A DNA stretch of 7,522 nucleotides from an uncultured Sutterella sp. (GCA_937943605.1 CALEAW010000086.1:1-7522); one strand, 5' to 3'. Positions 1 to 6,571 are shown, numbered from the stretch's first letter. Notes: generated by a model from the sequence alone, not told the origin. A program made the numbers and translations.

Positions 1-168
1 GATTTTTTGAGTTATATCAACCCATATACGGATCAGTTATCCGGGAGTTCAGGTTTCAGAGATCCAAGGCTATTGATGCAGAATTCCTTCGCTTCGAACG
101 GAGCTGTCTTGGTTAAAGCAACTGCTAATAAGTTCGCAATTAATGCCGAAAATGAAGAGAAATACTAA
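1..168 (+). CDS. 3' end of an unrecognised protein gene (5'-truncated by window edge)
   Basis: Frame 1 is open from the first base and ends with TAA at 166-168, giving 55 C-terminal residues that begin DFLSYINPYTDQLSGSSG and end NAENEEKY. The start lies outside the window. The visible tail has no transmembrane segment, no cysteine and no motif I recognise; it is polar, rich in Asn, Ser and Ala, and ends in a charged stretch, as a soluble protein would. The next gene starts 43 bases downstream on the same strand, so the two could be co-transcribed, although no promoter or terminator is clear between them. The alternative is that the frame is open by chance. Fifty-five open codons with plausible composition make a real gene tail more likely, but not certain. 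Confidence 0.5.
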   Translation, partial: DFLSYINPYTDQLSGSSGFRDPRLLMQNSFASNGAVLVKATANKFAINAENEEKY

Positions 169-211
169 GATATGAGTAGAAGTTCTCCGACATTTCTGTA
201 GGAATTTCCGT

Positions 212-448
212 ATGAATTTGCTCGCAAACTTCCAAAGTTCGGGTGAAATTCAGCGCCGAATTGCCTCACGGTTTCAGGCGCGCAGGCTGGAACAAAACTA
301 CACGCAGGGGGCGATTGTAAAAAAATCTTGTGTGTCGCTGGGCACGCTCAGGCGTTTCAAACAGGAAGGCGAAATCTTTCTCAAGCATCTGGTGCTTCAG
401 GCAACGTCGCTCAATATTGGGAATTTTCAAAAAATTACTAGCCTATAG
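212..448 (+). CDS. Short XRE/HipB-like helix-turn-helix protein, probably C-terminally truncated
   Basis: This encodes 78 residues from an ATG preceded by a good ribosome site (TAGGAA at 199-204, 7 bases upstream). Residues about 14-55 match the helix-turn-helix of short XRE regulators of the HipB antitoxin type: IASRFQARRLEQNYTQ, then KKSCVSLGTLRRFKQEGEI, the recognition-helix region ending in the usual Leu-Arg-Arg-Phe. Members of this group normally bind operator DNA as dimers and often sit directly upstream of a hipA-like kinase gene, which they neutralise. Here the protein stops about where the family usually continues into the loop and a C-terminal tail (NFQKITSL then stop), and no hipA follows; a transposase remnant does. 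It may be a small orphan repressor or a decaying antitoxin. The family call rests on motif resemblance only. Confidence 0.6.
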   Translation: MNLLANFQSSGEIQRRIASRFQARRLEQNYTQGAIVKKSCVSLGTLRRFKQEGEIFLKHLVLQATSLNIGNFQKITSL

Positions 449-550
449 GACAGGTGTTTTGGAGGGTTTTTAGGTGTTTTAGCTAAAGAAAATGCGTTAA
501 AGTTTGACATAATTGTCTTACCACAAACAAAAAACAAACAATAACCCATT

Positions 551-778
551 GTGCGAAAGGTATACAAGATATTCTCGGAAATTTCAAGCGCCTGCCTATT
601 CGACTCTCAAACACGACAGGAGTGCCTTGAAGCTTTAGACAGCCCGCTGGCCAAACTCACTGAAGCTTTCAATTTCGAAAAGTATCGTGCCGTAATCGTC
701 GATTGCATCAAACGAGAAGTGGCGAAAAAGAAGGTCTCTGATCAAGACCCATCAAAAGAAGCATCAACCGTGGTTTGA
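551..778 (+). pseudogene. Remnant of IS5-type transposase N-terminal domain
   Basis: The frame opens with GTG and gives 75 residues. Residues about 16-52 follow the pattern seen at the N-terminus of many IS5-family transposases: a Leu-Phe-Asp followed by an Arg-x-Glu-x-Leu helix, then SPLAKLTEAFNFEKYRAVI, corresponding to the usual DPLxRLxxxxDxExFRxxL. In intact transposases this is followed by a Gly-Arg-Pro-Pro motif, helix-turn-helix and DDE catalytic core, several hundred residues more. None of that is found downstream; the frame stops at 776-778. There is no ribosome site and an in-frame stop (542-544) lies just before the GTG, so expression is doubtful. Terminal inverted repeats could not be assigned with confidence. 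It is most likely the debris of an old insertion. Confidence 0.45.
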
Positions 779-993
779 TGAGGGCACAAAAACGAGGTCA
801 AATTGCTTGGATTGATGGCGATCACAGTCTATGGTCTAAGGTGTTTTGATTAGATAACGCTATTTGTATGAAAAATGGCTTTTTGAGGTAGAAGTTTGCT
901 CGCTGGCGGAGCATAAATCGAATTTTTGGCGATGTATAAAGAAGACAAGGTTGAGAGCCCTTAGTGCGTTGTTGAGTCAGTTTTTGACGTTAA

Positions 994-1014
994 ATGTTCG
1001 TATTTAGCGAACAT
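994..1014. promoter_or_regulatory. Palindrome ATGTTCG-N7-CGAACAT (left copy)
   Basis: A perfect dyad with 7-base arms (994-1000 and 1008-1014) around TATTTAG. Its 17-base core (996-1012) recurs in opposite orientation at 1074-1090 with one mismatch. The size and symmetry suit a dimeric repressor operator; the inverted pair could instead mark the ends of a small mobile element. Confidence 0.4.
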
Positions 1015-1072
1015 AATCCAAAATATTCGAATCATCCTCTCTATGAGAAGATTGTGGGTTGTATTAAAACAG

Positions 1073-1091
1073 CGTTCGCTAAATAAGAACG
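1073..1091. promoter_or_regulatory. Palindrome related to 994-1014 (right copy)
   Basis: CGTTC (1073-1077) and GAACG (1087-1091) flank a 9-base centre. The 17-base core at 1074-1090 is the reverse complement of 996-1012 at 16 of 17 positions, with 61 bases between the two cores. Being a repeat of an already palindromic word makes a chance match unlikely. Confidence 0.4.
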
Positions 1092-1250
1092 TAAAGATAG
1101 GTGATTTTGTGTAGATCAATTTTTCGATTGATGGTCAATGGAATTTACAAAAGTTACATAAAATCGGTATGAGTAATACCAATGCTGAAAACCCTGAAAG
1201 TCGCCTTGACTTTGATCCAAAGGTATCAACACTCAATAGCATTCCACTTG

Positions 1251-1270
1251 CGCTTTCTTTTTAGAAGGCG
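1251..1270 (+). promoter_or_regulatory. Leader hairpin just upstream of the autotransporter ribosome site
   Basis: CGCTTTCT (1251-1258) pairs with AGAAGGCG (1263-1270) around a TTTT loop: eight pairs, one a G-U. It ends 21 bases before AGGAG. It is not followed by a T run, so it is not a terminator. It may protect the messenger's 5' region or affect translation; that role is inference. Confidence 0.35.
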
Positions 1271-1305
1271 GGACCAATCAAAGTGACTTTTAGGAGTTAT
1301 CCAAA

Positions 1306-4300
1306 ATGAATCGTGTGTTTAAGACCAAATGGAGCACGGCTCATCAGCAATATGTCGTCACAGACGAACATCATGCGACAAAAGGTAAGGCTAGTAAGAG
1401 TGCTGTTGCCATTGCTGTGGCTGCCCTTATGAGTGCTGGCGCGGCTTCGGCTGCGTATATGGCACCGAATGCCTATCATGAAGAAGGTTTCGTGGCGACG
1501 AGTCATAAAAACTTGGATGCGGCTAAAGCATCGTGGAAATCGAAGGAGTATCAATCCGACTGGGGTTTGACGGCCATGAAAGCGTCGAGCGCTTATGCCT
1601 TAGGTTTCAACGGCAAAGGTGTGAAAGTAGGCGTGATGGACTCGGGGGCTTTGCTTCAGAAGCATCCTGATCTTGCCGGCGATCGTTTTACGGGTACGCA
1701 TGTCACGGGGCACTATGGTGCTTCAGGGAACCGCTATCCGCAGCAAGTTTTTGATGGCGGCAAAGGTCAGCCTTACGAAAAAGACGAAGCCTTTGATGTG
1801 ACGGGCGAATGGATGCAGGGTGTGAATGACTCACACGGTACACACGTCACGGGGACTGTTGGTGGTAATCGCGATGGCAACGTCTTCCATGGTGTTGCTT
1901 GGGGTGCCGATATTGTGGTCGGTAACACGGGAGCCACAGACAACAATAACTATGGTCCTTTCCAAGACTACGACTTCTTCCACGCAGGTTGGAAGGCTGT
2001 GGCGAATGATTTGATTGCCTCTAACGGTGCTGATCGCGGTGGCGTGATCAACAATTCTTGGGGTACGAACATTCGCATTATGGTGCTTCAGAAGTTAGTC
2101 AAGGATGAGAAAACTCAAGAGCTAGTCTGGAAGAATGTCACAGATGAAAAAGGTAATCTAACTATCCAAAAGCCTGGACAAAAGCTTCCTGACAATCCAG
2201 TGACGGATCCCACCCAAGAAGGGGCTTACCGTTGGGGTCCTGGTGGACATATTCCAACGAACAGTGTCCAAGAAGCGGAATATGAATATTTTCTCTCCAA
2301 CAAGATGTACGCCGACAAATACCAAGGCACTGACCATGCCGGTAAGTCGTTCGTCGATGCGGCCTGGGATGCTGTGAAGGGCACGAAGGTCGTTCAAATC
2401 TTCACGACGGGTAACCGCGATTCTGCCAACCCGTTCTATCGTCCGTTGTATCCTTATTTCAATCCTGAAGCTGAAAAGAACTGGATTGCTGTCGGTGGTT
2501 TAACGAAGGTTGATAATTTCGATCCAGCGCATCCGAAGTACAAGTTGTGGGATGTCGTGAATGAGGCGGGGCTGGCGAAGTGGTGGACGGTCGTTGCACC
2601 TGGCACCAATATTTCGTCAAGTGTTGTGACCCCAGATGGCAAGCCTGGTTACGATGCTACGTACAGTGGTACCTCGATGGCAGCGCCGCACGTTGCTGGC
2701 GCCATGGGCGTTTTGATGTCTCGCTATCAGGACATGGATGCGATCCAGGTACGTGATGTGATGTTCACGACGGCTACCCATAAGAATCCTGACGGTTCCA
2801 TCATGGAAGGTTGGGCGAATGCATCTAATGGTAAGGAGCCTTTAGATGGTCAAGTGTCTGATCGTATGGGTTGGGGTATGCCTGATCTTGATAAGGGCAT
2901 GAGAGGCCCTGGCCAGTTCCTCGGCAAGTTCGATTACAACATGGCGCATACGCCGCTTGATGTCTGGACGAATAACATTTCGCAGGTCGCTTTGGATCAG
3001 CGTTATGAAGAAGACATGAAGTGGAAGGATGATTACGACAAGAACCTTGCCGATGATAACTTCGTGCTCGGTAAAGACTGGGTGATCGCCAATGGTACGC
3101 CTGACGAATTTGACCATTTCATCGACAAAAAGGACGCTAAGGCTTGGCGTGAGGCTTATTATGCAAAACGCCTCGCTGCCATCAAGGCTAAGCTCGAAAA
3201 CGGTGAGTATAACGGCTCCCTCGTCAAGCGCGGCGAAGGCACACTCGTGATGACCGGTAACAACAGCTACCGTGGCGGTACGACTGTTGAAGGCGGTACG
3301 CTCCTTGGCTTTGCCGAATCCTTTGGTGTGACAGGCAACGATGCTAATGCCTCGGGCAATGGTAGGGTCGTTGTCAACGGCGGTAAGTTTGGTCTTCTTG
3401 AAAAGTATGAAGACAACTTCACGATGACGGGTACTCATGAAGCGGGTAAGCATGAGGCTCAAGGTAAGGACGAAGTTCCTGTGCAACCACACTCAGTAGA
3501 CGTAGTTGTCAATCAGGGAGGCACGCTTCAAATTGCTGCAGGTCAGGAAGTCCAAATGGGCAACCTCGAATTTAAGAAAGGTGCTCATTACACGGTAGGT
3601 TCTCAAGATGTCGCTGTTCTTAAGTCTGCGTATGATGGAAAGGCTCAGACGGGTACGCTCATTGCACAGAATGTGACTGGCGGTGATTTGGCTAATGCTG
3701 TCAAGAATACTGACTATGCCTTCTTTAAGACTGACGCGAAGATTGAAGGCAACAAACTCACGGGTACACTCTCTCGTGACGAAACCAAGAGCTTTGCAAC
3801 GTACGCGCTCAATGACAATGGTCACGCGATTGCCGGTGCGCTCGAAGCGGCAGGCAAGGGCGGTCTTTATGACGCTTTGATTGGCGGCACAAAGGCTGAC
3901 TTGACGAAGACCTATCAGAGCTTAGGAGACGACTTCTTACTCAATACCCGCAACGCTGCCATTAATAACGGCATGTTGATGGCTCGCGCTGTCAAGGATC
4001 AGGCTGCTGGTATTGGCGAAGGTCGTGTGGCTGAAATGGCTGATGGGACGGCTCGTCTTTGGGCCACTGGCATTGGCAGCTGGTCAACGCTTGACTACGG
4101 TCAGTCCGACATGGATAGCGACTTCTACGCTGGTCTTGTTGGTGCTGAAGTGGATGTGGCTGATTCGACCAAGATCGGTGTTTTCTTTGGTGCAGGTAAG
4201 ACCGACAACAAGGCGGGTGCCGCCAAGGTTAAGAGTGACGACATTCACTTTGGTCTCTATGGCTTAACCAACATCAATGATGTGGCAGCTGTGAGCTACG

Positions 4301-4860
4301 GTGTCATCCATAGCCACCTCGACGCTGATGTGACGCGTAGCCTTCAGGTTGGCTCGCAGTTAGGCTTTAGCGCCTTTAGCGACAAGACTGATGTCACGCA
4401 GCTCTTCGGTGAAGTGGCCTACAAGGGGCTCAACACGGCCGCTTACAGCGTCGAACCATACTTTGGTTTAAGCTGGATCCATGCGAAGTCTGACGACTAT
4501 AACGAACAAGTCGGCACGATGACCTTTGCCACCAAGACGGACGCTCAAGACGTTCAGGTGACGAGCTTAGGTGTTCGTGGTGCTATGCCGTTTGCTGTTG
4601 GCAACACGCAGATGGCTCTTAAGGGTGACGTCGCTTGGAACCACTTCTTTGGTGATACCGAAGCCGAAGCTGCTATGAATTTGAGTGGCTCTGGTGTGGC
4701 TCACTTGAAGGGTGGCGAATTGAGCGATATGGCCACGGTGGGCTTAGGCGTTGAAGCCAAGGTCGGCAAGATGACCACGATGGGCGTTTCTTATACCGGC
4801 GCCTATGATGGTGACATCACGTCGCACGGCATTACCGCTAACGTTCGCTTCAATTTCTAA
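1306..4860 (+). CDS. Subtilisin-family (S8) serine protease autotransporter (type Va secretion)
   Basis: This encodes 1184 residues from an ATG with AGGAG nine bases upstream. Residues 1-28 resemble the extended signal peptide region of large autotransporters (MNRVFKTKW...), followed by a hydrophobic core and a likely cleavage site after ASA near residue 49. There is no lipobox, unlike SphB1 and NalP. The S8 domain spans about 85-535, with catalytic Asp112 (VMDSG), His177 (SHGTH), oxyanion Asn370 (TTGN) and Ser457 (GTSMAAPHVAG). A roughly 90-residue insertion, about 256-345, separates NNSWG from the Asn370 strand. A passenger repeat lies at about 633-675 (GTLVMTGNNSYRGGTTVEGGT), a linker helix at about 865-905, and a beta-barrel at about 910-1184 ending in Phe (VRFNF). 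The protein contains no cysteine, as is common for this class. It should cross the inner membrane by Sec and insert its barrel in the outer membrane, displaying or releasing an endopeptidase. Substrate unknown; the maturing proteases SphB1/NalP are the nearest functional model. It appears monocistronic. Confidence 0.95.
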   Translation: MNRVFKTKWSTAHQQYVVTDEHHATKGKASKSAVAIAVAALMSAGAASAAYMAPNAYHEEGFVATSHKNLDAAKASWKSKEYQSDWGLTAMKASSAYALGFNGKGVKVGVMDSGALLQKHPDLAGDRFTGTHVTGHYGASGNRYPQQVFDGGKGQPYEKDEAFDVTGEWMQGVNDSHGTHVTGTVGGNRDGNVFHGVAWGADIVVGNTGATDNNNYGPFQDYDFFHAGWKAVANDLIASNGADRGGVINNSWGTNIRIMVLQKLVKDEKTQELVWKNVTDEKGNLTIQKPGQKLPDNPVTDPTQEGAYRWGPGGHIPTNSVQEAEYEYFLSNKMYADKYQGTDHAGKSFVDAAWDAVKGTKVVQIFTTGNRDSANPFYRPLYPYFNPEAEKNWIAVGGLTKVDNFDPAHPKYKLWDVVNEAGLAKWWTVVAPGTNISSSVVTPDGKPGYDATYSGTSMAAPHVAGAMGVLMSRYQDMDAIQVRDVMFTTATHKNPDGSIMEGWANASNGKEPLDGQVSDRMGWGMPDLDKGMRGPGQFLGKFDYNMAHTPLDVWTNNISQVALDQRYEEDMKWKDDYDKNLADDNFVLGKDWVIANGTPDEFDHFIDKKDAKAWREAYYAKRLAAIKAKLENGEYNGSLVKRGEGTLVMTGNNSYRGGTTVEGGTLLGFAESFGVTGNDANASGNGRVVVNGGKFGLLEKYEDNFTMTGTHEAGKHEAQGKDEVPVQPHSVDVVVNQGGTLQIAAGQEVQMGNLEFKKGAHYTVGSQDVAVLKSAYDGKAQTGTLIAQNVTGGDLANAVKNTDYAFFKTDAKIEGNKLTGTLSRDETKSFATYALNDNGHAIAGALEAAGKGGLYDALIGGTKADLTKTYQSLGDDFLLNTRNAAINNGMLMARAVKDQAAGIGEGRVAEMADGTARLWATGIGSWSTLDYGQSDMDSDFYAGLVGAEVDVADSTKIGVFFGAGKTDNKAGAAKVKSDDIHFGLYGLTNINDVAAVSYGVIHSHLDADVTRSLQVGSQLGFSAFSDKTDVTQLFGEVAYKGLNTAAYSVEPYFGLSWIHAKSDDYNEQVGTMTFATKTDAQDVQVTSLGVRGAMPFAVGNTQMALKGDVAWNHFFGDTEAEAAMNLSGSGVAHLKGGELSDMATVGLGVEAKVGKMTTMGVSYTGAYDGDITSHGITANVRFNF

Positions 4861-4903
4861 GTCGGAAATTTAAAGCACGGTTGAGCTAATCAACCGATCA
4901 ATC

Positions 4904-4935
4904 AAGGGCTGACTCAAGTGATTGAGTTGGCCCTT
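4904..4935 (+). terminator. Hairpin terminator of the autotransporter gene
   Basis: AAGGGCTGACTCAA (4904-4917) pairs with TTGAGTTGGCCCTT (4922-4935) around GTGA: 14 pairs, two of them G-U on the plus-strand RNA. The tail CTTGTGTCTTT is only moderately T-rich. It lies 43 bases after the stop codon. The G-U pairs would be A-C mismatches on the other strand, which favours a plus-strand role. Confidence 0.75.
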
Positions 4936-5003
4936 CTTGTGTCTTTGGTGTCAGCGTAAAAGTGAACGTATCACAAAATAGCAATATAAGATAAATGCCG
5001 TCC

Positions 5004-5051
5004 TTGTCCTTTGAGGACAGAAAGTTCGTTGCCACAATTCGAGTGTATGCG
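5004..5051 (+). repeat. Hairpin repeat copy R1
   Basis: This 48-base copy matches R2 (5212-5259) at 39 of 48 positions without gaps. Its hairpin is TGTCC (5005-5009), loop TTTGA, GGACA (5015-5019), extended by a T-G pair (5004/5020). It is followed by the shared GCCACAA and ATGCG segments. Confidence 0.65.
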
Positions 5052-5124
5052 GAGAGACCTTTTTGCGCATAAATCGAGAGCTTTTTTGATGATAAAGCCC
5101 TGGATCGGTTTGTTGCATGTTGCT

Positions 5125-5144
5125 TGTCCAGTCTGGACATTGAG
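5125..5144 (+). repeat. Hairpin TGTCC-AGTCT-GGACA with GGACATTGAG context
   Basis: The same arms as R1 with a different 5-base loop. The words TGGACATTGAG and a nearby TGAAC, then AAACCGCAATA, recur in the same order at 5640-5682, so this is the end of one repeat unit leading into the next. Confidence 0.5.
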
Positions 5145-5166
5145 GCAAGTAATTGAACGCGCTCTG

Positions 5167-5180
5167 AAACCGCAATATTT
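5167..5180 (+). repeat. Unit-start motif AAACCGCAATATTT, copy 1
   Basis: An exact 14-base match to 5344-5357 and a 13 of 14 match to 5693-5706; a shorter match (11 bases) begins at 5672. Each lies upstream of a TGTCY-type hairpin, which defines the order within the unit. Confidence 0.6.
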
Positions 5181-5211
5181 ATCCATTAAGGACACGCCTA
5201 AACGTGGAATT

Positions 5212-5259
5212 TTGTCTTTTGAGGACAAAAAGTTTGGTTCCACAAATCAAGTAGATGCG
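5212..5259 (+). repeat. Hairpin repeat copy R2
   Basis: The best-paired copy: TTTTGTCT (5210-5217) with GGACAAAA (5223-5230) around TTTGA, eight pairs with one T-G. It is 39 of 48 identical to R1. Downstream it shares AAGTTTGGTTCCACAAAT with R4 in slightly changed form. Confidence 0.65.
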
Positions 5260-5343
5260 AGTCGGGCCCTCATTGATGCGTTTTGAGTGTCGAAGTTTGG
5301 CTCTCAGTTTGTTTGTTCGGCGATTCAACAGTAAACAAACGGA

Positions 5344-5357
5344 AAACCGCAATATTT
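5344..5357 (+). repeat. Unit-start motif AAACCGCAATATTT, copy 2
   Basis: Identical to 5167-5180, 177 bases downstream. The unit it opens carries the degraded hairpin TTCTTTGAGGACA at 5438-5450 and is longer than the others, so it may hold an insertion or merged units. Confidence 0.6.
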
Positions 5358-5631
5358 GTAGCACGAAATTGCCCTTCTAGAATTCTGTGTGTGGATCCTG
5401 TAAGTAAAACTATGGTTGTGAGAAGCTTTTTTGAATATTCTTTGAGGACAAAATAAGCGAAAAGCCAAGCGGCCTTACCGTTCATAATGAACGTTCAAAT
5501 GGTACACCGGGTGCTATGATTCCATCGAGCAGCTTGTATGCGAGTGATTCTATGCGCGCCAGATTCGCAGTCGGAAGCAGGGCTGTGGGTTTGGTTGGCT
5601 AAAAGACGGCCTCTTTCGAAGTCCGAAGTCA

Positions 5632-5650
5632 GTCTTTTGTGGACATTGAG
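5632..5650 (+). repeat. Partial hairpin GTCT-TTTGT-GGAC with GGACATTGAG context
   Basis: Matches the 5125-5144 copy in its right arm and following TTGAG. Its GTCTTTT arm also forms an inverted repeat with AAAAGAC at 5601-5607. Confidence 0.45.
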
Positions 5651-5692
5651 AACGGGACTGAACAGATTAAAAAACCGCAATAGACAAAGATA

Positions 5693-5706
5693 AAACGGCA
5701 ATATTT
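5693..5706 (+). repeat. Unit-start motif variant AAACGGCAATATTT
   Basis: One substitution from copies at 5167 and 5344. It sits 6 bases before the R4 hairpin; a partial duplicate AAACCGCAATA begins at 5672. Confidence 0.55.
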
Positions 5707-5711
5707 AGTTC

Positions 5712-5750
5712 ATGTCTTTTGAGGATAGGAGTTCGGTGCCACAAATTGAG
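5712..5750 (+). repeat. Hairpin repeat copy R4
   Basis: ATGTCTTTTGAGGATA, then AGTTCGGTGCCACAAATTGAG, aligns with R1 and R2 with one single-base gap. The change to GGATA turns a G-C pair into a G-T pair, so pairing is kept on plus-strand RNA. Confidence 0.6.
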
Positions 5751-5759
5751 CACCGAACT
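5730..5759. repeat. Perfect 10-base inverted repeat beside the lipoprotein 3' end
   Basis: AGTTCGGTGC (5730-5739) and GCACCGAACT (5750-5759) flank a 10-base loop. It begins 32 bases past the minus-strand stop codon at 5792-5794. There is no T run on the minus strand beyond it, so it is not a standard intrinsic terminator; it could still stabilise or end the lipoprotein transcript. Confidence 0.5.
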
Positions 5760-5791
5760 TTGCCACTCACCATTCGTTAGGGTGAATCTGG

Positions 5792-6230
5792 TTAATCGTT
5801 GCTCTTTTGTGAAAAGAGTTCACCGACCATTGTGTCGAGGCGCTCTTCGGTACGCCCCCATTTCGTTAATGTGAAGGGACCAGCCGTATAGTCAGCGCGA
5901 GCCACTGGGCGCTTATCTTTGTTGAGCACAACATGCGCGGTGCGAAGATAGGTTGCCGCATCCCAGCTACGACGCGCCGAATATTCGACCGTATAAGTGC
6001 AAGGACAATCGTCCGAGAATTCAACAAGGTGTGTACGAACCCCCACGGCGCTCAAAGCCATTCTGGATGGCCGGCAAAGCATTAGCGATCGTAACGCGAG
6101 GATTCTTGACGATACAGATTTCGTTTGGCATGCCGTCAAAAGTGGCGTAGTGAACGCCATTCGTGACGTTAGCGCAGCCAGCTAAAAGGAGCGTGCTTGT
6201 TGAAATGAGTGCGATGTGTTTGCTGGTCAT
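5792..6230 (-). pseudogene. Sbal_3080-like lipoprotein gene interrupted by a one-base frameshift
   Basis: The start ATG (6228-6230) opens MTSKHIALISTSTLLLAGC, a classic lipoprotein signal peptide with lipobox LLAGC and Cys19. The frame stops early (SYTPC), but dropping one base in the run of five C on the plus strand (6040-6044) joins ...QNGFERRG to VRTHLVEFSDDCPCTYTVEY and a C-terminal half with SARRSWDAATYL and FTLTKW, giving a 145-residue product. That order (Glu-Ile-Cys-Ile-x-x-Asn-Pro, two or more later Cys, Tyr-x-Ala-x-Arg-Ser-Trp-Asp, Leu-Thr-Lys-Trp) fits Sbal_3080-family lipoproteins of unknown function. No clear Shine-Dalgarno precedes the ATG. The intact reading conserves both halves, so the break is recent, a sequencing error, or a slippage switch; the sequence alone cannot decide. 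Confidence 0.7.
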
Positions 6231-6332
6231 TATTGATTTTGGAAAAGTCTAATTGTGATGGCAGCTGATTGAGGGCTTGCTGACCTGACAACACATCGTA
6301 AAGGAAGTGTGCGCAAAACGTCGTTATTCTTT

Positions 6333-6352
6333 TTTCCTACTGTTGTAGGAAA
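6333..6352. promoter_or_regulatory. Palindrome TTTCCTAC-TGTT-GTAGGAAA, possible response-regulator site
   Basis: Eight-base perfect arms around four bases. T runs lie on the wrong side for a terminator in either direction, so an operator is more likely. The arms contain TTTCCTA, the heptad form described for BvgA-type (NarL-family) regulators, placed as an inverted pair. It lies 103 bases upstream of the lipoprotein start. The regulator assignment is inference. Confidence 0.4.
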
Positions 6353-6538
6353 GTTGAAAAAAAACTGTCGATTGATCGTTTTTTGGTAGTTGTGTCTAGA
6401 ATGCGGTTAAGGCAATACAAAGAACTGAAGTTATTAGTGGATACGTGATATATCAATGATAAAGCAGGAAGTCTTAAGAGAACAAAAAGAAGATGCTAGG
6501 ATGGTTCAAATTAGAATGTTAGCGAGGGAGATAATGTT

Positions 6539-6571
6539 GAAAAAACAAAACCTCGGAGATTATCCGAGGTT
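6539..6571 (-). terminator. Intrinsic terminator of the hns-like gene
   Basis: On the minus strand AACCTCGGA (6571-6563) pairs perfectly with TCCGAGGTT (6557-6549) around TAATC, followed by TTGTTTTTT. It begins 31 bases after the stop codon and fits a standard Rho-independent terminator. Confidence 0.85.

Larger units (their letters stand above)
779..1305. other. Non-coding stretch upstream of the autotransporter
   Basis: No supportable gene lies here. The stretch contains two related palindromes (994-1014 and 1073-1091), a small dyad GGTAT-GAGTA-ATACC at 1167-1181, a leader hairpin at 1251-1270 and the ribosome site of the downstream gene (AGGAG at 1292-1296). Possible promoter pieces are TTTACA at 1144-1149, TAAAAT at 1160-1165 and TTGACT at 1206-1211, but none pairs with a convincing partner hexamer at 16-18 bases, so the autotransporter promoter is unassigned. 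It may depend on an activator. Confidence 0.6.
4936..5791. other. Gene-poor block of diverged repeats
   Basis: No open frame here has a ribosome site or recognisable protein; several short frames overlap on both strands, as in non-coding DNA. The block is explained better as diverged repeat units. Each begins with AAACCGCAATATTT or a variant (4976, 5167, 5344, 5672 and 5693), usually followed by a hairpin TTGTCY-TTTGA-GGACA (5004, 5212, a degraded copy near 5438, 5712) and AAGTTYGKTKCCACAA. A second hairpin context ending GGACATTGAG occurs at 5125-5144 and 5632-5650. A palindrome GTTCAT-A-ATGAAC overlapping TGAACGTTCA sits at 5480-5497. Confidence 0.6.

Noticed and set aside
504..532. TTGACA at 504-509 as promoter of the transposase remnant
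   Set aside because: No -10-like hexamer at 16-18 bases; the downstream sequence is ACAAAAAACAAACA.
452..847. AGGTGTTTT occurring at 452, 472 and 839
   Set aside because: A low-complexity 9-base word with irregular spacing; not enough to call an operator or element end.
778..849. 23-codon frame overlapping the end of the transposase remnant (ATGA overlap)
   Set aside because: Too short, no similarity seen to the next part of an IS5 transposase, and no ribosome site of its own.
2842..3492. 216-codon frame on the minus strand inside the autotransporter gene
   Set aside because: It lies fully antisense to a well-supported coding region with clear domains, has no recognisable protein features, and reflects the base bias of the sense codons.
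4898..5485. Several overlapping 60-90 codon frames on both strands
   Set aside because: They overlap one another on both strands, lack ribosome sites and follow the repeat units; recurring peptides such as NFLSSKDK are just the translated repeats.
4976..5760. CRISPR array interpretation of the repeat block
   Set aside because: Repeats are diverged, spacing is uneven (about 120-280 bases) and no cas gene is in the window.
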